Shown here piece after piece: positions 31,398 through 43,900 of a DNA stretch of 58,189 nt. How positions within the stretch are numbered: the first letter of the stretch is position 1; each line of letters opens with the position of its first letter. The stretch comes from Branchiostoma floridae (lineage: Eukaryota; Chordata; Leptocardii; Amphioxiformes; Branchiostomatidae). The position numbers and the translations under genes were made by a program. The stretch covers positions 1-58,189 of the forward strand of contig NW_023365767.1 in assembly GCF_000003815.2 (NCBI RefSeq). The letters run 5' to 3'. Under the pieces are notes generated by a model. That model was not told the DNA's origin, did no database searches, and saw only the letters and a program-made list of their open reading frames with translations.

Positions 31398-31603
31398 TAG
31401 ATTACCCCTATAAATGTGAACTAATGTTATAACGTTATGTTTTGATCGAAATTGTAACATGTTTGATTGACTTAACCTTAGTAGAAAACTTTTCAGAAAA
31501 AAAACAACTAACATAGGAGTTGACCTTTATTTGAAATTTTATGTACAGGTTTGCGGTAGATGTAACTTCTACAGTCTTAAGACAGTACAAGTAGTACAAT
31601 TAA

Positions 31604-31786
31604 CTACAATATAGTCAGCCTCTCAGAGATGGAGCTGCACACCAGCAGAACTTCCTGGGCCAGTTCAGATGGGACTTTTGTTTGTGTTTGAGCCAAGGTT
31701 TGAATCTCTGAAAGGACCTCCTTGTTCAAACTGACTTTTCTCACTGTACCGAGTAGGGTAGACCATAGGCAGTACAACTTTCCCAC
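31604..31786 (-). pseudogene. Tandem duplicate of the URB1 terminal exon
   Basis: Minus-strand frame reading CLWSTLLGTVRKVSLNKEVL, then SEIQTLAQTQTKVPSELAQE, LLVCSSISERLTIL and a stop. It aligns without gaps to the end of URB1 encoded at 31934-32141. The downstream DNA (CAGTACAAGTA...ACAATATAGTCAG) is also duplicated. No acceptor equivalent to that of the real exon is present. The frame has stayed open, so an alternative 3' exon is possible, but a recent dead duplicate is simpler. Confidence 0.75.
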
Positions 31787-31933
31787 ATTTCTTGTTAGAA
31801 TGCTGCAATGGCCTCCTAGCCATATTTTCCACCCATTCCACTAATATATAGTCACCAGGCCTACAGTTGGTGTTTCGAAATCGCATATTCAGACAGTACA
31901 AGTACATGTATAGTACAATTATATACAATCTAG

Positions 31934-34900
31934 TCAGTCCAGGCTCTCAGAGATGGAGCTGCAGACCAACAGAATCTCCTTCGCCAGTTCAGACGGGACG
32001 GTTGTCTGCGTTTGAGCCGTGGTTTGTATCTCAGAGAGGACCTCCTTGTCAGAACTGACGTTTCTTGCTGTCCCAAGTAAAGTGGCCCACAGGCAGTGGA
32101 GCAGCTGGATGACCTGACTCAGGAGGCCGGCATCTCCTTTTCTGTTGAGGAAGTGGAGTAAAGTTTGTTATCATGAAAGTTTGAAGATCTGGAAAAAAAC
32201 AAACATATCAGATACAATAAGCTGAGACTTTCTTGGGGTCACTTATATTTGTATAGATAGTAAATACATGTAGCTAATGTAACAGTTAAATCTTAACGAT
32301 AAGTTCTGCTGCAGTACCAAGGTCTCACACTAGGGGGACCTTGTCCTACATTTTCCCAATCCCTATCAACATATCAAATTCAGCATCCATCCAGAAGTTC
32401 TAAATTTACCCTATATGCTGACCACAACTACCCAGAAAAACAAACAGACACACAAGCAGACAGACACACCAAAACAATACTTCCATTTTTCATGGAGTTA
32501 CATGCTATACCATACCTCCTGATAACGAGTGCATGAAGCCAGGACAGGAGCCCGTGCTGCTGACACAGCGACTCGGCAGCCTCCTGGATACAACAGGCCT
32601 TCTGCAGTAGGGACATCACCAGGGCCTGGGGACATGGGAACACGTTTATCTTACAGAAAAGCTAATACTTTTCTGGTCATGACTTAAAAGGCAAACAATA
32701 TAGTTGTAACAACATGTTCAAGTCATTCTTTTGATAATTACAATTTCCTATGGCTGTATCCTAACTTCTTGTCCAAATTATAAGAATTACTGGCACAACA
32801 GTTACTCTTTCTGAACTGGCATGCTTCATCATGCTGTGGCTCATTGGCTATGAAATACAGAAATTCAAAGCATTCACTATGCATATGATACAGCAACTCC
32901 ATAACTTACAAAGGAACTCGACCTGTTTTTTACACACCAACCTTACAATGCTTCAACACTTGATCTTGAGACTGAATGAATGAACTATTTCATTTGATAA
33001 CACACTTAGAAATCCATCATTGTATAACAGGCCCCTAGGGCAGATGTTCCATACATAATAAAACCACCTAAAAGTGTGTAATAGGAAAATTGTTCCTAAA
33101 TTCCTATAACTGCAATACCAACATTGAAAAGACAGTTTCACACAAGTATACACAAGTAACGGGTTCCGCACTGGTGTTCCAGTGCTGAATCAATGGGTCG
33201 AATCGGCCTCAGCACTGGTTTTCCAGCGCTGAAGAAACGTCAGCCTTGTTTCAGTGCTGAACCCAATGCCAGCACTGGATTTCCAGTGCTGAAAAAATCC
33301 AGTGCTGAACTTCTCCGAGCACTGGTTTTCCAGTGCTGAAACCGCCGTCAGCACCGGAACCGAGTGCTGATATACAAAAGTATAAAAGGACTTCCAGTGC
33401 TGACGACCACTTCAGCACTGGTGTTCCAGTGCTGACAGAGGAGACTGTTACTTTTGTTTCACACAGGATTCGCTGTTCACAATGCATTCAGGAGTAGGCA
33501 TCTCACAGGGAGGGAAAGCCCCTTACCTTGGAGTGTTCATCACTTAGAGGAGACTCATAGAAGGTCAGCCCTATGCTGAAGACTGCCTTGCTCTGGTACA
33601 GGAGGAAGTCCTGTTTGTCTCTCAGTCCGTCTACCAGCAGGGTCAGGATCCAGGAACGTTCTGTCTTGTACTGGAAAGAAAACAAAAAATGTAGGACTAT
33701 CTATCTTAAATAAACTGAATAACACATCTAAATAACATCTAAATAATAATGCTACAGTCCAATTTGGAAAAAGAGACTGTTTTCTGCACTTTTGGGTGTG
33801 ACTTCTTAAAGTGGCTCAGGTGGACACCATGCTGCTACCGGGCTATTTTGGGGCGCAGCTGGGCCCATGGATTTTTTGAAACTCAGAGTTAGAATCAACC
33901 CAGGACCTGGAACCTACTCTGTGGCTACAAAGCCAGACCAAGGTTACACCACCTACATCCCCTGGTGGAAATGGGACTATAGCATAACATGCGCCATTGG
34001 CAAGTAGGGTTTAGGATCCAGGAACGCTCTGTCTTGTACTGGGCACAAAACACAAAACAACTTGTCACATTTAATACTTCACTTTTAAACTGAACAAAAC
34101 AAGACCATCTAAGAACACAGGTATGTAAGCGTGTCAGTCAGCACGCTATAACGTCGCTATGACGTGCACAGGGGACACGCAGTGACGGCAGTCATGAGGT
34201 GCAGTATAGGGCACCAAGAACGGCTGTCTTTTATTGCATCCAGACAATGTAAAGTGTAGAGAACTGACTTGAAAATACCTTATAATCGCCTTTTATTTAT
34301 TTTTTTAAATGAAGAATGACAAAGCCTGGGAAAAAATGATCGAGTTTGCGAAGTTCGTGGGTCGGGTGGGCGCCGCGGATTGGAAAGAGTTTGACGAATC
34401 CATTCTGCAAATAAAAAAAAGGAACGAACACCAGAATTTATAACTTTTACCTTTCCCCTAATTTTTAGATGTTATGCCAAGCGTTTTGCACCGATTGGTT
34501 GCTGATAGATCTGTGTAAAATCGTATCCGCCGCGCAGTGCACGGCACGGAAGAACCGCCATGACTGATACGAACTGGTTTGAAGGAAAGCTAGCCACTTA
34601 TTCTACACACACATCTAGCATGGGTTGGTGTGCGTTTCATTTGTCCATACGATTTCAGGTTGTTTTGCCGAGAACCAGAGGTTGCATAAAAGTATTTTGG
34701 TACTGAAAACTGTTTGTAAATAATAGATGTTTCGTAATATAACGTCAACACACACAGTGACACTTGCCAGTCCGACCGTCAGCATGTGCCAGCAGGCACG
34801 CCAGGACGCCGTTATGGCGTGTTGAGCCGCGCAAAAGGACGGACATACACACGCCAACCGTTTGGAGCCTAAGTATGCAGCGTTTGCACATCAATATGGC

Positions 34901-37900
34901 ATTAGATTTTAAGTTTTCCTTTTGGGATTATTCTCCGTTTTTCGTGTGTGCAGATCTCTTTTTTGGTATGCTAATTTCACTAAGCCGCTGACCCGGTTGT
35001 CTCCCGTTATTGCGTGTTGAGTCGCACGCCCAAACGGGTTACACTAAATGCAATTTTGTTATCATGTCAAGACGATGGTAAAATTTTTTTTTCACTCTGT
35101 ACACTCTCTTGTTGAAATAATTGAGTCAATGTTTTCCTAGTCATACTCTTCAGTTTATAAAATAGCGTGTTGAGCAGCATGCTAAATTGCTAGAGTTCCC
35201 GACGGGCGGGCTGTTTCGGAAACAAAAAAAACAATCAATAGATATGCACAATGTGTGCCCTTGAACACTTGAATAATTTAGCATGTTTAGCGTATTTTGT
35301 TGTCTTTAATGTCATACTTTTCGTACCCCAAAACTTCCTAGCCGGGCCTCGGATTGGAAATGGGTCCGTTATTATCACCGACCACGCACACAACAATTTC
35401 GGAGTATGAGCCAGAGCAAGGAGGTTTTGGCTTTTACGTTTTGGCTTTTGGAGTTTACGCTAGCTTCGAGTCTTCCTTTCACAAGCCAGATGCATACAGA
35501 CAAGTCATAAACTACACATCTTCTATACTTGATTCTTTATTATGAACTGGTTTACTTGATAACAAAACCTCGTGACTCAAATTTCAATATTTTTTTCTTT
35601 CTTTAGCAGATATTTAACGCCCGAGGCGCTGGCGGGCCACGCCGCATGTCGGCCCGTCGGGTGCACCAGGAGCGCCCGCTTGCTAGTTTCCTGTAATGAT
35701 AATCTCAAGAATGGCTGACTGTTCGTTCAAATCAATGTTATGAACCGATGTCAGGAAACTAGGCTAGGAAACTTCGTAAAAATTATTCTAATCTACTTGG
35801 TCTTTGTATGAATATCTTGCTTTCTGGTTTACATTTAAAGCTTACCACTTCCTTGCACCGACACGTACACACACAAAAACGTAGCTTGATTCTGGTCTAA
35901 CCAAGGACGGAGGGAGTCGTTTCGTTACATCAAGGACGTTATATGAGAGTTTTCTTCAATTCTTGGGGGCTTGTTGGCCCTAGAGCCAAGAAGTTTGCTA
36001 TTGTAGGCTCTGAAAACATTTTGTAGAAGTTTCCCTGACAAATCTTTTTCCTATCATTATTCATGTCCAATAAATTGGACAATAATTCGCGCCAATAAAT
36101 TGACAATAAAACGAGATCCAATATCCCTTCAAAGTGTATATTTCAGGCTGATACCCCTTCTTACCACTTTTCTTACAAAACACTGTCCATGTACCAGTTT
36201 AAAGGGAGAAAATATAATGTTTGTGGCATTTCCTACAAGGCGCACAAATATTTTCTTCTACCGACAACTGATGCTAGACCGTCATGCATTGCGTGACAGG
36301 CGGTAGCGCTGTCAAAATTGATTGATTTTGTCGTCGGCGCGGTACATATGATACTAGATCAAAGCACCGACACCCAGTACAACTTGGATGTAGCGAACTT
36401 CTATATATTGGGGATTCCCACGATCTAGGGGACGTTCTAATAGTACATTTTGTAATAGCAGGGGGAGAATCACATAAAGAAATATGAAACAAACTTTTTC
36501 AAAAGATAAGTAATTTGGCCAGCTTTCTTTGAATATGTAGCAACATTTCACAACCGTATGAAATATTTCAATTGGCATTTTGTTTACTTCAATAAACTTA
36601 ACCAGAATAATCCCCTATGATAATAGACCTTTCCAATTTTACCGGGTACGCTCAGTTCTATTCAAGTTATAATTTACCACATGTATTTCTAGATAAGTTG
36701 ATATTCCTTAGTTTAGCCATCGCTAGCTGTGTAGCTACATCGGTAGCTAGGAATTTGGGTATCATCCGCTGGCTGGTAGTCAAGGGCGCAACTCTGCATG
36801 AAGACCTACCTGTTCCTGACGGCGCTCTTGGGTTGGAACTGGGTCGGAAAGTCGCCATCGGACGTTCCTGGTCATCGGGCAGTCGACCGAAACACAATCA
36901 ACGGACAGACATTTCCCGTTTCTGATCGCCAAAACCCGCTAAAAAAGTGCCGTATATTGAAAGTCGATGTACTTTATAACCCGTTTCCTTGTGCAGGTTA
37001 ACACACGGCAACGACAGTGTAACGAAACAAAAGTAAAAAAAAATCTAAGGATGTGAAATTTTCTTAATTGCGAAAATTGCGTGTAGTCTTTGTACAATTA
37101 AACATTATTTTAAGATATAAGTCATTTTTTACCTCCGTGGCTCGAGTATCCCCATGAAATCGGACCGTCACAGCGTTTCACTGGGCACCCTCCGACGCCG
37201 TCGTGGCGTTCAGGGGGACGCATTATGACGATGAAACACAGCGCTGATAAAAGATTCGGCTTTTCCAACATAACTTCCCAAATTCATAACATAAATTGTC
37301 GGTGAGATATAGAGACTACGCACTATATACTTTATTTTGTTCATACTTCATACACTTGCGCATCCAGGCAATTTACGCCGTATCGTTGCAATCTGTAACA
37401 CAATAAGTGGCTTGCTTCTGTCCAAAGCAGCTGATTTTCAAACCAAAATGGCGGGCCTCCCGTGAATCCGACGCACCGGGCAGGTTATACAGCTCTTATT
37501 AGCAAATTTAGACAAGAAAAGACACGGAACTTAACACTAGGACATTACAAAGAAAGTATAGATTACGTCATGTAGGTGTTCTTTCCTTTATTTTGCCGAA
37601 GGAATCGCTGATCGATCTCCGCCGCCCATCCTGTGTCACGGGTGACCGACGTTACGAACTTGTCAAAACATCGATGTTTTCCGAAGCTCTGCCATTCATA
37701 AATATTATAATATAATAAAATATGACTGTAAAACTATTTTAGTGCAAAGTTACTATCTGTTCCCGCCTTATCATAATAGGAATACAGTACTAATGACAGC
37801 CGTTCTTGGTGCCCTATACTGCACCTCATGACTGCCGTCACTGCGTGTCCCCTGTGCACGTCATAGCGACGTTATAGCGTGTCAGTCAGCACGCTTACAT

Positions 37901-40900
37901 ACCTCCAGAACAAGCAGGGTAAGGATTTAGGAACGTTCAATCTTGTACTGGGCACAAAACACAATTCACACAACCAATGTTAACATTAGAAAATATTGGA
38001 TCATAGCATTGTATTTTGAACTGAACTTTTGTTACAGTCAAAGCTGCTTGGATTCTTCAAGGTTGGATAAAAAAATTTCTTCAAACTTTAAGATTTTATA
38101 CAATCACGTAGGTGTTTCCATGACACATGGTTAATAAGAAACCAAAAAAAAGTTACATTCTGAGAAATCTGCTTTCATAACTGTACCTTGGTAATACATG
38201 TATATTATGTTATAAAATAGACCAACAGCAAAAGCCACATAAACGTTTGACATTGTTGGTCTAACCTGGTTACTTAAGGTTTTGTTTATGTCATTGTGTT
38301 TCACTCACCTCCATACTTGTGCTGAAGAACAGGATGTGGAATTCTGGGATAGCCTTGAGGTCAAGGTCGGGTCGCACCAGTAGGTAGCGGCACACAAGTG
38401 GGTACATGTGCTCATCTGGAAAGTCACAAATGGGTAGAGTTTCCTGTTACATTCTTGTTATTTTTCAAAGCTGATAATAGGAAATTACATTAAATCATTC
38501 AACAAATTATGAACAGCCAAATTTTCTTGTTTATGACCAAAGAAATTTAATGTTGGTGTTCTTCTTTAGAAAAAATACACACAATAACACTGTGTTACAT
38601 TTCTTTTCACTCTTCTTTACAAATTGCAGTCTACATGTATGATATGAAATCCTACTTCACCTTTATCCATGGGGTAACCTATATCCGTTGTGATTTCAGA
38701 ATCTATAAATGGAGTATTACATTGTATGGGATACCAGATGGCAGTTGCAAATTGCCATATTTTCAAATATTGCACTGTAAGAGGCTAACCACTACGTCGG
38801 ACAATTTGACATGGTTAGTTTGGCGGCACTTGAACCCCACTTGTACACTGCCGTTTGTCCCTTAATATCCCGTTTTTAGAAACAACATAATATAAGTTAC
38901 CCACAGATATGAAACTGGCATTAGCTACAGAAGCTGTTACTGTAAATGCATCTTGATTGATTGATTGATCTAACTTTGCGGGGATTTAATTTCTCGGTAG
39001 CGGGAAAAAGGACTGTTCGCAGTGGTTTTAAGTTCGTGGTAGCACCATGCACTGTAGTCTCTTACTGCCATGGATAATAAAACATAAAACCACTGCGAAC
39101 ATTTCTGTATTTACTGTATCCAAAAGATCATATTGGTCTGGCCTAAAACGTCCCACCTGGTTGCAGCAGCAGCTGGACAGTCCTGGCAAGGAACAGCGTG
39201 ACGATGTTGGGCACCTGCAGGTTCGGCCGGTGGATCCCGTTCTGCAGACACTGCAGCAGGTACAGCAGCTGGGAAATATAGGGAATATTAGAAACACTGC
39301 AGGAAGTAGCTGTGAACAGAGTACAAAGCATGTTAGTAACATTGCAGAAGCTACCTTAACTGTGAGCAGAGGACAGGGCATGTTAGTAATAGCAAGTACA
39401 GCAACTGCAAAAAGAGGCCTGTGTGTTAGAAACACTACAGCAGGTACAACAGCTGGGAACAGAGGACAGGCCATTTTATAAGCAGAGAGTAAACAGCAGA
39501 GAGTAAATGCTAAGTAGCTCTGACAAGAGGACAGTGAGTTTGATCCCCAGCCGAGTCAGACCAAAGACTTACAAAAAATGGTACATGCTACTTTCTCTTA
39601 TTAGCACTCAGCATTTGGGAATAAGTATACTGCTAGCTACATGACAAATGTAGTTGAACAAACAGACCACTACTGGAGGACTAGCCTCCTACGGTATAGT
39701 GATGACACAGAGCTGTGGGGCCCAGGCTAGGGCTACTGAAACGGAGATGGGCACCCACCATTTGCTGTAGGACTTAACTACATGTAACTAACTTCAAGAT
39801 AACAGCAACCCAGTTGGTACCTGTCTCTTCTCTGCAAACCTGGCTCCCTCCAGGTGTTGGTAGAAGAGCGACAGAACGTGGTACGAAGCCGCCCGCATGT
39901 CTGCATCGTTACTCGCCAAGCCGGCGAGCATGAAACCCAGGCAGTGACTCTCCACAAACTTCCTGCAGTCCACAACACACTCTGGGGGCAGGGATGGCAA
40001 AAAATTATCAAATAATGTATCAAATGGATAGATATTCACAATTCAATCTCCACACCTGGATAAAATTAGAACTAGATTTACTTCCGGACAATTTGAGTGA
40101 CATCCATCACTCTTCTTCAGCTTCACTAGAATGAACTGGCAGAAACCATTCCTTTAGGGACAATCTGGTGTCATTCGGCTCATTTTTCAATCATTATGGA
40201 CAATTTAAGACAGGTTTTGACATTTCTAGAAAGTTGTATGATGACATATCTATGACTTTGCAGTAGCTTTCAGGAAAGGCTACAAGCAACTTTTTAGTAA
40301 GTAGCAACTTGCTACCTTACAAGGAAGGCAACCAGGTCATGCGCACTGTTAAAGCTTAATGTTCATTCATTGTAAGAATAGGATTTCTTTTTCAATGCGA
40401 AAACTGATGCAGGTATCCTTATCCATAAATTATAGAAGGTAAGCTTTGTGTGGACTTTGATAGTTGATCACAAACTTTTACCTACCTGGTGTGAGGACAC
40501 TGGCAAAGAGTGGTAAGAAGAAGCAGGGGTCGTACATTTCACCTTCTGTCTGGGGCACCTCACACACCTGTGTGGCAGGAATGGGAAAATTTTGTCTAGT
40601 CTGTGTACTACCAAAAGCTCCTTGGTACTACTGTACTTACTGTGTATGCAAAAGTGGTCAATATACAATGTACATTGTAGCTAAGAAACTTGTCCTATCA
40701 TGGTCATCCTAAGGGAACACTAAAAGCTGCAGTTAGTCCTTATGCATTACTCTGCACTAGATTGTGTTACATGGAGTGTTGTAAATTAAATCTACACAGA
40801 ACAGCAGGGGCTCTACACATGCATATAAGCACAGACATTAAAAATGGTAGTTGGAAAGTTTACAATGTAAAAATGCTTTTATTTCCCACACTTTACATTG

Positions 40901-43900
40901 TCTTCCTTCAGTCATATAAAACACATGATAAATACGGAAAATATTTCAACACTTAAAACTTTTGAAAGGTTGTTGAAAGATTTTAAAATTTCAGGGTCAA
41001 ATCTAAAACTGGTACCTGTAAATACTGTATACATATAGTGTCTGTCTTCTCTGTCATGACCAGTGGAAGACTAGCTCTCCAGTACAGTAGAAGCATTCTA
41101 GTTGCCAGTGAATTTCATGCAATTATCCGGCTGGTGCAATAATGTGAAGTTATCCAGCTGGATCGCACCGGTTTGGGATTTGGGGATTTCTTGCAGTTAA
41201 CAGAAGTGTGCGTTAACCCATTGTGCAATTAACTGGCTTCTACCGCATAAGCTAAACTACATGTAGTTTGTCAAATAAAAAATATCACTTTCACTTTTTA
41301 CCTGAGGCTTAAGACTCCTTGAGACAGGGAAGTTCAGCACCGACCGGTTCATCTTCTCCTTCTCCACCATCTTCAGCACATCCTCCATCCCTGGCTGTTG
41401 CCATAGCGATGGACCAGAGTTCTTCCTCATCTGGTAGTGTTCGACGGAAGACACTCCCCACAGCCAGGGCCTGACAAGTCAAGTTTAAAAAAAAAAGTCA
41501 AAGTCCTTCCCAAACAAAAGATGGTGCATATGGCAGCATCAATCTCTATTTCAATAGCCCTTGGGCCACACAACTTTGTGCAATCGCTACAGCAGGTAAA
41601 GGTGTACCATAATCTTCCCCAAATGCTGCTGAGCAGCATGTACTTTGGTATGACTTGGCCAGGGCTCACAATCATGACCTACTGAATGCAAGTCAAGAAA
41701 ATCTCAAATTAACTGAAAACATAGTTTTAGATTCTTAAGATGGCACAACCGACAGTCAAAGCAAGTCTTTATGAAATGCAACCCACAGACATATACATAA
41801 CGGGGGCCGCCCTAAGACGGTTCCCGTCATAAGACGGTACGGATTTTTTGCTGATCTTATTATCCATAAGTACACCGTGTTTGTTGCCACTGACTATGCT
41901 GATTACAAAGGTAAATAAACCAAATCCATGCACACAGCTTTAATTTGCATTCCAAGTATACTTAAACATATTTACTTCATGTGTAAAAAAAACAACAGAA
42001 TTCTAACAGTAATGTTGACAGTGCTGAATCACTGCGGTCACCGGCCTCTGCGTATTGGCGGCTCGTGTCGCTAACTATACGAACTCTTCCAAGCAGTCAC
42101 ACAACTGCCATGATACACATAAATAAAGCTCCAGAAAACACTATGAATATGGGTCTTCAAATGTTTGTTGAGTAGAAAAGCAACCAAAAGGAAGCGACAT
42201 AAACATTGCCACCATTGTACTCCCAATGGAGTCCCAAGGGAGTGTGGCCGTGAAGGTGGCAGACTAGAGAACGCTCCAAAGATTTATTTGACTGTAACAA
42301 ATGATTCGTGCTGTCTATGAAAATAAGACTTGATAGAGAGATGTAGATGATATTTTCATATAATCAGACAGAGTTTTGTTGATGTTGGCGGTGTCTTTTT
42401 TTCGTAATGGTTTTTTTAGTCGGGCATTCACAATCAGTGCACGTGCATTCAGCCCATTGCGCGTAAAAACATCAGCTGGATTGTTCTAGGTACAGCCTTC
42501 CTCATGTGAGACAAGAAGTACATACAGTCACGATTTTACTGTCAAAAGAAAGCTAAAATATCATACTATTAATTTTTTTCTGTGTATTCAAATTTACCAC
42601 TTACTTCTGAAGAGAGCAAAATGTAAATAAAGCGTACCGAGTTAGGCACACTGTCCAGCGTAGCGCAAAATTGGAAGGTTACATACACGAAATTGTCTCA
42701 CAGTGTTTGCCGCTTGTAACACGCATCGCGAAAGGTTCATGAACCACATGAATGCATTTCTTATTCAAGTATGTTGTTTAGATCTATGTGTAAAAAATTC
42801 AGTCATCAAAATTTGACCACTCTCAGGCAACTAGCGATGGAGCGTCATGAGTTTGAGCGCAAGAAAAAGCGTACCGTGTTGGGGCACCTCCCGTTACATA
42901 CACATTCACAGACACACACATACAGACACACACACATAGACACACACAGAGTACACTTACATGAACTCCGCTGAGGCAAACCCCTGTCCTTCATACACAT
43001 GTAGAATACAGAGAAGGGTTTGGTCTGAAGGGAAAAAAATTGGTTTTGGTACTGAAATTTTATGACAGAATAATGACATGATGAAAAACAATTTTTTAGA
43101 CAAGTGCACATTGAAAATACTGTATTAATACTATGCCACATCAACTTTCATACTGCAAAACCCAAAAGAAATTGCTATTGAGGCCTTCTCAGGATTGTCT
43201 TGAACACCTAAATATCTGAAGTGCATATACTGTAATTCCTGATTTTTTCAATGTACTGTACTGTTATGTTCATGGTTTTCACGGTGATGACTGTAACAAG
43301 CTGTAATGTGAACTTATCATTACTGACAACAAATAATACATGCAACTTTTTTAATGTTCACCTGCCACCATAGTGAATATTTAGTTGAGAACAAGTTAAA
43401 TATTTTCATACCGTAAAAGTTGGGTACCGAGAAAACAAAGTGAATTACTGTACCTCAGGATTAGTGAGGCTTCATTGGTACATCCATTTAACGTTAATAA
43501 CTTTAAATTCATACATGTATATTTACTCATGTGGCTGTATTATGGCATTGGGTGGAACTATGAGAGTATATGTTACATTATATACAGCCATGAAATTGAC
43601 AAAAGATTGCTTTCATTTGAAAGTAAATTTGACAGTTCAACATACCTGTCCTACTGAGAGTGGCATCGTACGCCCCTAGCAACACAGGGATGTGCTGATT
43701 GGTGCAGGCTGTGGTATCCATGGTAACGAGTTGGAACAGCAGCTCTACAAGGTCACCTTCAATAAAACACAAGAATTGTCATAACATCACATTCTCTCAA
43801 GGACAGCTTTAACAAACTTAGGACAAAACTTGCAAATAGAGTGCAGTTTGCATAATGTCTCATGCTAACGTTATATATAGTCTATCATACAAGGACAGCA

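Noticed and set aside
33167-33435. CRISPR array
   Set aside because: Palindromic repeats with spacers occur, but unit and spacer lengths are irregular, half-units are common, no cas genes exist and the setting is an animal intron.
34240-37790. Transposase or viral-type gene inside the large inverted-repeat element
   Set aside because: No frame exceeds about 100 codons, and none shows a catalytic motif or spliceable continuation that I can recognise.
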